Of a stretch of 64,000 nt of DNA, positions 1 to 24,900 are shown piece after piece. The stretch is from Synanceia verrucosa. Its lineage: Eukaryota; Chordata; Actinopteri; Perciformes; Synanceiidae. Positions within the stretch are counted from its first letter, which is position 1; every line of letters begins with the position of its first letter. The stretch is taken from NCBI GenBank assembly GCA_029721515.1, contig CM056561.1, positions 18,458,635 through 18,522,634 of the forward strand, written 5' to 3'. Position numbers and translations under genes: made by a program. The notes under the pieces were generated by a model. It was not told the DNA's origin. It saw only the letters and a list, made by a program, of their open reading frames with translations, and did no database searches.

Positions 1-495
1 ACAGAGACTTATTTACACATCCAGCAGTGTGCATGGCAACATGCAAGTCCAATATTGACAGGCCTGATAGCTCTGTTTTGATTTCCACTAATCCCTCTGG
101 GAATTACCAGACTTTTAACCTGCCAAATTCTGCACTATGTTCACTATTTAGTCTTAGATTTTTTTTGAAGCATGTAGCTGCACAGCATTTTTGTTACCAT
201 CTTACATTTTGCCTCAGACAACACAGTTAAGTGGCCAGAATGCCAAAGATATTTGTTTTGGTTATGGTTTGAAGGTGCAACAAATTATTTTTAATTATCA
301 GTTGGTTTTTGTAGCTCAAGGTGACATTTTTAAATCCTAAAACAAAGAAAATCATCACCTTTTAGAGGCTGGAACCAGCAAAATATTGGCATTTTTAATT
401 GACAATTGTAAATGTAATTTCTTAATCTTCATTTTGAATGATCAGCTGTATAAGTAAGCGACAAAATCCAACGTTAGTTGTTGCTTTGCTTGTAG

Positions 496-671
496 ACCAG
501 GACGGTAATAAGAAACTGACCCTGTCAGAGTTCATCTCTCTGCCGGCGGGCACCGTGGAGAACCAGCAAGCTCAGGACGTCGACGACGACTGGGTCCGAG
601 AGAGGAAGAAGGAGTTTGAGGACGTCATTGACGCAAACCGTGACGGCATCGTAACCATGGATGAACTGGAG
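496..671 (+). CDS. sdf4: sdf4 penultimate coding exon
   Basis: The acceptor AG is at 494-495 and the donor GTAACG at 672. The exon carries one complete EF-hand loop and the start of the next. It ends in phase 0 after GAG. Confidence 0.92.
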
Positions 672-972
672 GTAACGCAAAAGGACTCACCATCCCAACT
701 CGTTTCTATTTGTGCAGCCAACCGCTCCATAACTGCAAATACATGAAATGACATTTTCCCCCTTTCCTCTCCTGTGTTTCTTGTGTGGCGTTTAGGAGTA
801 CATGGACCCCATGAATGAGCACAACGCTTTGAACGAGGCCAAGCAGATGATTGCCGTCGCAGACGAAAACCAGAACCATAATTTAGAGCTGGACGAGATT
901 CTCAAGTATAGCGAATACTTCACGGGCAGCAAGCTCATGGATTATGCCAGAAATGTTCACGAGGAGTTCTGA
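496..972 (+). CDS. sdf4: SDF4 / Cab45 (45 kDa calcium-binding protein), 3' part of gene
   Basis: The last two coding exons (496-671 and 796-972) give the C-terminal 117 residues of SDF4/Cab45; the family is about 360 residues long, so the upstream exons lie before this window. Seen directly: an EF-hand loop DQDGNKKLTLSEF, a second loop DANRDGIVTMDELE running across the splice, a third degenerate loop DENQNHNLELDEI, and the C-terminus FTGSKLMDYARNVHEEF. The terminal HEEF is typical of Cab45. Known of the family: a soluble CREC-family protein of the Golgi lumen that binds calcium and helps sort secretory cargo at the trans-Golgi network. The entering intron ends TTGCTTGTAG before 496 and splits an Asp codon (phase 1). 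The in-frame Met at 438 is intronic and is not a start. The gene converges on the hipk gene on the other strand. Confidence 0.95.
796..972 (+). CDS. sdf4: sdf4 last coding exon with stop
   Basis: The acceptor TTTAG ends at 795. Translation starts EYMDPMNEHNALNEAKQMI and ends HEEF before TGA at 970-972. There are 58 sense codons, in phase with the preceding exon. Confidence 0.95.
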   Translation, partial: EYMDPMNEHNALNEAKQMIAVADENQNHNLELDEILKYSEYFTGSKLMDYARNVHEEF

Positions 973-1409
973 AGAGTGGGGCGACATCCTACATCTGCAT
1001 CAGAGACAAGTCAGATTGCGAGGGGAGGGGGGCAAACTAATGATTAAGATAATTAAGCGTGCAATTCTGTGTTTAAAAAGCCTCAACAGTCGATTTTACT
1101 GCTGACTCCAATTAATACATCTTTCCCTCAGCCTTGGACTGCCTGCCAGCCGTCAAAGTTAACATGGTCTGCTTTCGGTGTGCTATTGGACTTTTAAATG
1201 TTGGGCTGTTCAAACACCAAATTCATTTGTGCGATATTGTGAAATATGTGTATATGAGGAATTTAAATCCTGACTAGATCTGGGCCAATGGTGAAAGGGA
1301 GATGGCAATGTTACCCTTTTTTGTTTTATTCTGCAGGATCTGTTGTTTTCTGTTGGCGTGTCTGTAAACATTGTAAATATGCTTTTGTCAGAGAGAGAGA
1401 AGCTAAAAA

Positions 1410-1499
1410 AATAAATAAATATAATGCTGCTACAAGTGAAAACCCTTACTCACTATTTTGCCATTAGTTGTGTAAAATTTCACTGGTTTGCTTAATAAA
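1410..1499 (+). terminator. sdf4: sdf4 proximal polyadenylation signals
   Basis: Overlapping AATAAA at 1410-1419 and a further AATAAA at 1494-1499, about 440-530 nt after the stop codon. Which one is used cannot be told from the sequence. Confidence 0.5.
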
Positions 1500-2109
1500 T
1501 AGCATCCGTCCTTCTTAAAAAAAATAAAAAAATAAAAAAAAATTAGGTATATAACTTTAAAAAAAACTGCCTCAAAAATGTAAAGTGATCCTTCTTAGCA
1601 CAGACCTTCATTATAAATTTCTTGTCAGAGTAATATATGAAAGCAATGTGCCTTTTACCCAGCAGACATTTTGACTTATTGAAGGTAAAGCACAGCTGTC
1701 AACAAGTTTCACGGTTTGTCAAGTCAAATTGTGTCCTGTATGTAAAGGCCTATTGTTTTGTTTTTTTTTCCTGTCTAAAAGCTAATTCATGTGCTCTTGG
1801 TGGATAACGAGGAATTTATTTATTTGACCGCTATGAAATTTTAACCAGCTACATCTATCAGGTTTGTTCTCATTTTTGCTTACTTGCAGTGGGAGGCTGG
1901 TCTTTGTGTCCTTCTTCACAATAGGATGGATTGCTCACTCTTCATCATATTTACTTGTTAATCCATTTCACACTGTTTTTCAAATGCATGGAGGAACATT
2001 CCTCAATACTGTGGAATGTCCTTGGTCCTGTTTGGATTGTAAAATAAGATTATAGCATAACAGAATGTGTCACAGCTTTATAAAATGTATTGTAAAGATA
2101 CTGGTAAAC

Positions 2110-2115
2110 AATAAA
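2110..2115 (+). terminator. sdf4: sdf4 distal polyadenylation signal
   Basis: AATAAA followed within 25 nt by a T/GT-rich stretch (TTTTGTGTTTTG), the usual arrangement of a vertebrate cleavage site. Confidence 0.5.
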
Positions 2116-2139
2116 TTTCTTATCAATGGTTTTCTTTTG

Positions 2140-4435
2140 TGTTTTGTTTATTTTAAGGCTGCAAAAAGGGTTACTTTCATTACAGAATTTCAGAAATGTT
2201 AGCATGCTATTGACTCTGCTCATGATCGCAACCTTAGTTTAGTGTTTTATCGTCCTTACAGTGGCTAATTAATTAACAGTAGTTAACTGTTATATTATTC
2301 ATTATTACATGTAGTTTCAGCTGTTCACAGCAAGGTTAATAAAGCATAGCAGCCCTTTGACATCTGCGTTTCCACAAAACAACTGCAGAGCAGATTCTCT
2401 GAATCGGAGCTGAACTAAAAATTAATTGGTGACACTTTACGATAATCTAAAAAAAAAGGTTTTTCTCTGGCTGTATTTTCTCATTTTTTTAAACAAGATA
2501 TTAGTAAATATAAAATGAAATTATTAATTATAAAATAAATTACCAGAATAACTGATAATGAAAAAAGACATTCGGTGCAGCGGTGAATGTTAATATCTGA
2601 GCCTCTTGGATTCTGGATTTATTTGGATGTTTAAAGGCCTAATTTGAAAAGATTGTTTAAAAAAAAAAAAAAAAAAAATACAGTATGTTTTTTTCAGGTT
2701 ATAAGGTTTTAGTAACATAGTAACAACAACCACTATTTCACCAGCATTTAGGATGCATGTTGCATCAACATTTCAGGGTCAGACTCAGTGTAAGAGCTGT
2801 CCTCTCGGGTAAAACTTATTGATTCTTGTTCCTGTTTTACCTTTGAATAAATCTCCCCAAGGAGAATCAACAGAAGACTTTCCAGAACATTACCACTCAA
2901 GAACATAATGTGTCTCTACGCAAACCTGGACAACAAACCGAACTTTTGTCAAAGCAATAATGAACTGTCCACCCAAGGTCATAGGTCAACGTGCAACACT
3001 AAACACTAAACACTGTAACAGTCCAATTTATTTCAAATGACTGTAAATCAGAATTGCATCACATGTATCACATAACTCCATTTAATGAGTAAGAACAGAA
3101 TGCTTGTTCCAGACAGAAACATGCTCAGACATTTTAAGGGGCTGGGACTCAGTTTATTACACCACATAACACGGAACAAATACTTCTTTCCACTTGCGCA
3201 CACAGCACACATGTCATTTAAAGTCCAGCTCAAATCAACTTTGGCTCTGTCTGCTGTTGGATATGGTGGGACTAATAACTCAACACACTGCAAATAAAGA
3301 AAACATCCTCACCAGTTTCACAACACATCACTGCAAACAGATGAAACACAACAACAGGAAGTGTTCAAACATCCATCCATCCTTTATCTACTGCTTATCC
3401 TCACATAGGTTCGCGAGGGGGGCAGCCTATCCCAGCTGTCTTAGGGCGAGAGGCAAGGTACACCAGTTCAGAGACAGACAACCACTAACACCTGCTGACA
3501 ATTTAAATTAGCCAATTAACCTAATCCCATTGCATGTTTTTGGATGGTGGGAGGAAGCCAGAGTACCCGGAGAGAACCCACACAGACACAGGGTGAACAT
3601 GCAAACTCCATACTAAAAGGTCCGGGTTGGGAATCGAACCCGGTACCTTCTTGCTGTGAGCTAACAGTGTTAACCACTACACCAGGATACACTTCAAATT
3701 TGGAACCAATGAACATTTGGTTACAACTACAAAAAAAAAAACACAAACCATCAATTCAGTTTCACCCCACAATCAAAACTGATAACAACACTCAAAATGA
3801 ATTCAAAGCAATCAAATCAAAAGGTTAATCACACAGCATGTCACAAAGTGACTGACGTTAAATCAATGAGTTATGAGGTGAAAGTCGGTATCTTAATTAA
3901 ATGAATTGAATAAGGACACCAGATGACAAAAATAGATGGGATTAGACCAGAAGAGAAATGAAGGGTAATGCACATTAATAATGTGAGACTTACTGTGTCC
4001 AAAGGTCACAGAGATAATTGAACTATCAGTGAACTTCCAGCTGCAAATTGTTGCTAAATCCAGGAAATCCAATATATGCCTCTGTTCTTCTTTTTTCAAA
4101 CTGGATTAAACTGTCAGGCCACTGTCCCTGCTCACAGGTGTGTCTCATTATGCTCCTCACTTTCCACACCTACCTCTCCTCTCAAGGAAAAAAAGAGCAA
4201 TTCTGTACTTTTTCTTATCTGTTTCAGCTGCACACATGTTCATATCGACTTTCTCATCTGTGCTTTCAAATAAAATGTTTAAACAAAACTTTGGATATAA
4301 AGTATATATTTGGATATTGGTAGACATCACCTTAGTCTCTGAGAAAAATATATATATTATAAACATAAAACATTTCCCATTTTTTTAATCCTTCACTTCA
4401 TTTAATCATCACTGAGTCCCGATTCTGTTTGGGAA
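2140..4435. other. intergenic region between convergent sdf4 and hipk
   Basis: No exon of either gene and no convincing coding frame. It holds a poly-A tract near 2660-2679 and a tRNA-headed repeat copy at 3371-3683. Part may belong to a long hipk 3' UTR on the minus strand. Confidence 0.5.
3371..3683 (-). repeat. tRNA-headed teleost SINE-like element, copy 1
   Basis: Read on the minus strand, it has a pol III B-box-like GGTTCGATTCCC, the block around GCATGTTCACCCTGTGTC, the conserved CCAAAAACATGCAATGGG segment and a GGATGGAT tail. The head is truncated compared with the copy at 46457. The same consensus occurs at 9342-9681, 46457-46832 and, as a tail fragment, at 30066-30135. Confidence 0.85.
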
Positions 4436-4439
4436 GATT

Positions 4440-5731
4440 TTTATTGCGTATATAGGCCTACGGGTTAAGGTTCATTGTGTGTTCATGTAATGTAGCACTT
4501 CACAACACAGCAGGATTGTGAGAACAACCATTTCACCAAACCAATGATTTGTTAAGAAGCGGTTACATACCGAACAGTTTTTTTTTTAATCGCTCATCTT
4601 TTGTCAGATTTCATTATTTGCAATTCAAACTGTGATTTTTACAACTGCAATCTAAATGGTTTAGACTTGGACATGATGGTGTGATATCAAGCCAGTTTTG
4701 ATGAGCACTCTTTTACTTCACAGACACCACTTCACGAGACAAGAGCTTAATAAGTTTGATGTACAAATTAAGCAAATCAGTGCAGCTGCAGTTTTTATGC
4801 ATCTCTCATGAATGCTACTCTGTCAGACACATGCAGCCCTAAGAATACCTTTAAAACTGTAAAAAAACACAACAATCCTCTCCAAATATCACCCCAATAT
4901 AGGCTGAGATGTACTGCATCGTTCAACATACTAAACATATAAATATAACCAAGTCAATGGGTAGCACTAAAACAGAATCAACATGGAAAACAATACAGGG
5001 ACGAATCATTATACAGTACAGAGCTCACTCTTTTAAAGAATACATCTATATACACACACACACACACACAGTACATTCATAAATGAAACAACATCAAACT
5101 TATCACAATGTGCTGACATCATATTTAAAATGAAGTGATGTACATAAGTAAGGCGATTGTGTAGGTAAATGCAAATTATTTCATGATTCTGACAGTGATG
5201 ATAATAATAATAGTACTAGAGAGCAGCATACAGTAAGAAATAGTTCAGTTCCAGTTTATCCTCAATACTCATTTGTCAAATCAGATTAAAATTTGGGGGC
5301 TTAAGATCAACTCAACGCTGCAGTCTGTCTGTTTGTGCCTTTAAATTTGGGGACTGTGTATAAAACGGGTTAAAATTCCTATTTATTTCGTGCTAAATTA
5401 AAGCTGAAAGTCAGCACTTTAAAGCCCACACTCAGTGAGTCGTTTCAGAATGTAACATACTGGAGTAGATCGCAGACCGCACTGTTTGTCGCTGGTAACC
5501 TGCTGAACGTGATACAAAGAAACTCTACTCTATTTTTTTTTTTATAAACTGACCATGATGAAAATTTAAATACCATTCCATGATTATTTTATCCCAAATA
5601 ATCAGAGAAGGTCATAAAAATAAGGACTGAACAGTAAAGGAAAGTTAAAAGTGGAATCACAGCCTCCCGTGATGAGCTTGTGCTCGTCTCTAGTCTTGGT
5701 CTCCATTTGGTGTGGTGCAGCATTTCACTCT
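4440..5731 (-). other. hipk1: hipk 3' untranslated region (extent approximate)
   Basis: Sequence downstream (minus strand) of the hipk stop. Minus-strand AATAAA signals occur at 5387-5382 and 4445-4440. HIPK mRNAs usually have long 3' UTRs, so the more distal signal or one beyond is plausible. An (AC)n run lies at about 5053-5070. Confidence 0.45.
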
Positions 5732-19308
<13,577 letters not shown>

Positions 19309-20099
19309 ATCTGCAGATGAAGACCAGCAGCAACAATCAGTAGGACATAAGTGGATGTAAGAGCATGTCATTTAGTGTTGATGACTGCAAATGTTTATGC
19401 TTGGTCTCTTTCATATACAATTTTAATTTAAATATTTTGAACGTCTGATAAGATACATTTGCTTAGTTTCAGGTGCGGACGGACCTACAACTATCACTAT
19501 CCAACCCTGTTGTATAATGATGCCAGTAATACATTTTTGAATCCTTCTCAATTATTATTTTGGGGGAAAACTATTTGAAAAGTACTACATTTGATGTCTG
19601 AATAAGGAAAGAAGAGAATCATCAGCTGAAAGGGAGTGTATATTAATAGCCATTTATGTCTTAGAAATAAAGATTATGAATTCAATTAATTTTCTGTCTC
19701 AATGAGCCCTTATCCCTTGATCTGAAAACAACCTCACACACCTGTGACAGTTTACTGACATGTGTTCTCCCACCTCTCTATCCTTAATACCCCATCTTGA
19801 GGGTCAGGGGCATTTGCTTTAGGCTCCTGCCCTGTAAGATGTCAGTGAACGCCACTGCTTTAAAAGACAAGCGCTCTCTGGTACTAGTACTACCTAGACT
19901 TTTTGCCCTTGGATGAGGGACAATACCTGTATTTGATGGCTGAACACACCGACGCTGATATGACATCTAAGGCCTCATCTCCATCTCCTCGCCGGGCTCT
20001 GTGTGGTGCTGCAGCTGAACAGCTGGAGCTGCTAGCCGCCTGCTGCTGCTGCTGGACGGATGAGCGCTAAGCTAACAACCAAAAAGCTAGCTACGCGCC

Positions 20100-20450
20100 T
20101 GGCGAGTCATACCTGACTCGAATCCACAGTCACATCGCGTGCCAAGCGAGTCAAATGTGCATAATGTCACTGGAAATGTCAGATACCGTCATAATGGGCA
20201 CTGTCGACAAGACAGAGCTCCATCATTACCATGAACTATCTCTGCTCGCCGTGCTTACTACCAAGACGACGTACGTGTCGTGACGGCGAGACGTGACAGA
20301 CGTGAACTACAGTAGTGTTTCCACAAGGTAACCCACAAAATGCGAATGTTTGCGAGAAATATCGCGAGACTCGCTACGCGACAACCTATCCATCAAAGAC
20401 AGATTACAGTACACATCTCGCGAGAGGTCAGGAACTTGTGGTTACCGTCT
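20100..20450 (-). promoter_or_regulatory. hipk1: hipk CpG-rich promoter with CGCGAGA motifs
   Basis: A local concentration of CpG in AT-rich surroundings, at the expected 5' end of hipk. It contains TATCGCGAGA at 20360-20369 and the palindrome TCTCGCGAGA at 20416-20425. The latter is a known vertebrate motif of TATA-less CpG-island promoters. No TATA box was seen near the presumed start. Confidence 0.6.
20113..20330 (-). other. hipk1: probable hipk 5' untranslated first exon
   Basis: The coding exon opens only two bases before ATG, so a 5' non-coding exon must lie upstream. The best donor in the CpG-rich block is CAG|GTATGA at 20113/20112. A second candidate, CAG|GTATTG, is near 19928. The 5' limit is a guess. 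Confidence 0.4.
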
Positions 20451-21058
20451 TGAAAGTGCCGCTGCCAAAGATCGTCTATATCACAATGTCACATATTACT
20501 TACACACTAAATATTGGAGTACCGTTTAAATATATTTTATAACAGTGATTCAATGTAAGTTCAGCTGAAACAGGAAAAAACGATTGTATCATATAATATA
20601 ACCTAAGTGCAGCGAAATTGAAGCGTGACAAATAATATTAATACAGTTTTCTCAAATACTTCATGTAAACATTCATCAGTGCTTTTATTTTTTTTTATAT
20701 TTGTACTTCCTACTTTGTTCTGCAAATACTGCACAATTTTCCTCTGATCAAATCAGGCTATATCTTATCTTTATGTTATTCCAGATGTTAAGTTATAAAT
20801 AAATAATTATTTGTGTGCGTCTGTATGAATAAATAAAATAAATAAATCTGGATTACAATCATTCAGCTCTAAAAATATATATTATTATATACTCATATAC
20901 GTATTATTATGATTCCTAGGTAAATTGCAGGGATTTTTTTCTGGACTAACTGGTCTCACATTTCAACACAAGGTGGCGCTGTTGTGTTAGCTACATGGAC
21001 ATGTGACACTGGCAAAACTTAACAAGAGATCACTTGACGCATATGTGTAAACACAATG
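20451..21058. other. intergenic spacer between hipk promoter and acap3 3' end
   Basis: AT-rich sequence without coding signal; short AAAT-type runs near 20800-20850. The two genes lie head-to-tail on the minus strand. Confidence 0.5.
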
Positions 21059-21539
21059 TTTATTTTTCACCCACCTTTCATCTGCATCCCTGTCCATTCA
21101 GATATATTATCATTTTGTTTGCTTCTACAGCATCATGTATACAGTAACATAAGCACTGCATTTCATAGTGGCACTGTGTTTAAACAAAACATTATGAAGA
21201 CTACACCAGCATAGTCGATAAGAAAAAAATACATTTCAAAACAAATAAACTGCTCATCAAGAGAAATAACACTGCGACTTCAAGGCTGTTGATGACATAG
21301 CTGAATTCAAGTTTAAGTATGAGATATAATGGGAGTAAATGCATGCATTACACACATAAGAATGTCTTATGTAAAAAAAAAAAAAAAAAATCAATGACTT
21401 CAATGAATCATCACATGTTGATCAAAATAATGAAACACATTCAGCAAACAAATGACTTAGACAAAAAAAGAAGTGCTTGGCATTTTATCCAAAATGTTTC
21501 ATCTAACACTGTACAAAAGCAATGCTATGTTTATTTATT
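21059..21539 (-). terminator. acap3: acap3 distal polyadenylation signals
   Basis: Minus-strand AATAAA at 21539-21530 (overlapping pair) and 21064-21059, about 315 and 790 nt beyond the distal acap3 stop at 21852. Confidence 0.5.
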
Positions 21540-21851
21540 TATAAAGGCATTTAAGAGGAAAAGACCAGCAAATCCTCATTTCAAAATAAAAGGTTGATCT
21601 AAGAACAGCACAAAACTCTTGTCGATGCAGCTATTATAAAGATTGAATGATAATGAACAAACAGCATCAAAAAGTGCCATGATTTCTTCATTTAAATGCA
21701 ATTTAAAGGTGATTTTTTTCCGAGGAATACAACAGACTTGGAATGACATAATGTGATATTTTTTTATCAGATGTACTTATGTTTAGCTGATTCAACCCCT
21801 GTTGCACTTTTCAAGTACACGTATTTGCTCCTCCAGTCACTCATTGGCAGG

Positions 21852-21958
21852 CTACCTGAAGGAGTGTCGGAAGTGCACACTCCTTCGCTTCAGCTTCTCT
21901 GGGTTGTGGGAAGCCATGTGGGAAAACTCTCGGAAGATGTCTAGGTATGTGGCATCTC
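21852..21958 (-). CDS. acap3: acap3 alternative terminal exon 25 (ACAP2-like C-terminus)
   Basis: After acceptor CCATCAG, two bases complete Gly, then DATYLDIFREFSHMASHNPE, KLKRRSVHFRHSFR and TAG at 21854-21852. It resembles the ACAP2 ending GQPGDETYQDIF..., so the splice from 27009 is expected to be real. It lies about 5 kb beyond exon 24. Confidence 0.85.
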
Positions 21959-24900
21959 CTGATGGAGAAAACAATGGAAAATAATGATGAAAGTGATGCC
22001 ACTTTGAACAGTTAAAACACCTCTCACATAAAAGCAATGCATACAAGCAGTGTGGGAAAACAGAAAGCGGAGGAGGTGTGTAAGAAAAGAAGGCCCGTGC
22101 TTGAATGGAGGGGTAAAAACGGGCTGAGGCACCATGAAGCTCCCTTCTTTCAACTTTTCATTCTGAGCCTTTACTTTTCTTGTGACCATGGCAACCACTG
22201 AATCCACAGGCATAACAAAAGCAGTTGAACTCTTTTGTGTCCCATGAGAGCTCCCAGGCTTGGCTAATTAAAAAGAGGGGGAATGGACATTCCTGGCTTT
22301 CCCTGTTTATGTGATGTGTGAGAAAGAGAAGTAGAGATCACTGAGTACAAGCCTTATCGTAACATGGCTTCATTTCTAGAAAATATTTGTGGTAATGTGT
22401 CATCTTTATCAGTAACATTACATCATAAAGATTTCATTTTGTAAAATGACTATGAAACTGCAAACTAGTATGTAAAACTAAATAAACAAGAAATTTAATG
22501 GATTAAAAAAGCACAATATTACAATATGATGCTGTGGAGTAGAAGTGTAAAGTAGCTGAAAATAGAAATACGAAAATTACAGTACATGAGTAAATGTATT
22601 TAGTAACAAATACATTTACTCACTGCACTTATCGACATTTTCAAAGTATTAGTATTTTACATGTGTATTCACATTTCATGCTACTTTATACTGAAATTTA
22701 AAACTTTTTAAATCACCACATTTATGAGAGCTTTAGTGTCTTATTTAGGACAGAGAGTTTTCCAGTTTCCAATATTTCCAATTCTGCTCTCATTTAATAA
22801 TCTTCTATCTTCATCATCTATAAAATGTCAGAAAGTAGTGGAATATGATTCCCAGGAGTTATAAGTGTCGACAAATCTGTTAATAAAATTATATTATGTT
22901 GGGTTGCAGTTGCATTGTATTGTGTTATAAACAATTTATTAATGTCTACAGTATATTCTGCTGGTGAGTTGTAAAATCTGAATGTTAATCTCTCCTCATG
23001 CATATTCAAATTCTTCATTCATATGCTAGTTCACGTAATAAATACGTATCAAGCTCATGCTGTTAAAATCAGAGGCATTTGGTCTATTATTAGGGCACCA
23101 GGAGTGCATGATGTTAGAAGTTTGTTAATGTTGTTAGATATAGTGAAAGGCTGTCATGGCAAAGAGGCAAGAAGCAAAAAGAGAGGTTAGCTTTTTTGTC
23201 ACATCGTCCGTTTATTTTCATTTAAGAAGACACGGAGAGGAATTACTGAACAAAAAAAAAAGGGATCCGAAAACAAACATAGGGAGCAGTTAGTGTTCAT
23301 ATGCACATGCATATTCAGAGACACAAATTCTCCTACAATATTCAAAGAAATTGTACAGTTAACAGTCAAGAGACAGAAAAAATACAAGAGAGTTAAAACT
23401 TGCATGTTAGAAGCAAGCAGTTAAAGTGTTAATAGTTTTGAGTTTCTATACACAACAGTCAGCAGACACATCGTACTGTACAACACGTAACCCTCCAATG
23501 GCTCGATGCAAATCATCGTTTGGTCAGTGATGACATCATCTAGTAAAATCTAAAATCTGCTTCCTGGACACACAAAGTACTGCACAAGATAAGAGAAGGC
23601 TGGATTTTCAAAGTGCTTTAAATCTATCACTGACAAGCACCACATAGGCCTACTTAAAAAAAACATGCTTAGCTGTTGAGGGGCTCTGACCTGTGTGTGA
23701 CTCAAGTTAGGGACTGTATGAAAATTATTAGGGGAGTTCAGAAAAGAGGGTTATTTTTTGTTTTTGCTGGTCTAAAAAGTATAAACAGCTTCACTTAAAA
23801 GGAGTAGTTTCAGATTGAATCTAATTAAAAAGAAAAAAGAAACTGAATAGTTATATGAAATTTATGTTATGTCAATTTGGAGAAATTTCAAATTATTTAT
23901 CTGAGGCCACACCATTTTCCCTAGCCAAATATTTGTCTTCACTTTATTCTACATTGTAACAGCTTCACGGTCAGAAATATGTTTTGTTGGACCTAAAACT
24001 ATATTCAACAACTACTGAATAATTTCTATACGGCCCCTTTGGATTCATGGTCTTTGGTTTGAACTAAAGCCCAACAGTCCATAGCGTCTGCCAAAGACAA
24101 GCAACATCTTTGGGAAAAAAATTTTGTGGTAGGTCGCAATGGTTTCTGGATCACTGACATTAACTGAGCACTAACAAAAGAGCCAATAAAAAAAGTTCTC
24201 TTCAGACCTGACAACATTTCAGAGCATAAATGGGATCATTAAATACAGTTTTGCTACCGTGTTCATTGCCATCAAGCTTTTTGCACTAACCAGGCAATGA
24301 AAGACAGTGGGATAGCACCCATTGCTGCTATGTCACTCCATGCCCTGTTGATTGCCATGATTTGAAAGTATATATCAACATTATTCAGATACTAAATTTC
24401 AATATTCAATATTCACATACACCGGGCACAGAAGTAAACAAAAGCAACAGGACTGAGGAAGACCTGGGCAACAGCCACCCATGCACTACAAACAAAGAAC
24501 AAATCTAATATATGATACATTATAGAATAGCATAAATTAATATTTTAACATAAAAATACTGTGTATACAGTAATACATGTTTGTGATTTATTAAAAAATG
24601 TCTGCAGTTTGTACTGCAGAATTACAACAAGCGATCATATACTATGAAACTGAGGAGTATTGGCTCTTTTTCTCATAATGAGAATATAATACTGGCGCTG
24701 TGTATGTAGGTGCCCAGTGAAATAAAATCTAACAAAAATATATCCAGCTTAAAAAAATACTATCTGCATTGTTGTGAAACATAATACAAAAAACACAGAT
24801 TATCTGTACTGAAATAATCGTTGCACTACCGCTCAGGACGTTTCGTCATAAATAAAAACAAAAGTGTTTCAAACCCATTCAGAAACAATTTAAGAATGAA

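Larger units (their letters stand above)
973..2135 (+). other. sdf4: sdf4 3' untranslated region (extent approximate)
   Basis: AT-rich sequence after the sdf4 stop with no further coding signal. AATAAA hexamers occur at about 1410-1419, 1494-1499 and 2110-2115, so several mRNA ends are possible. The distal limit is an inference from the last signal. Confidence 0.55.
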
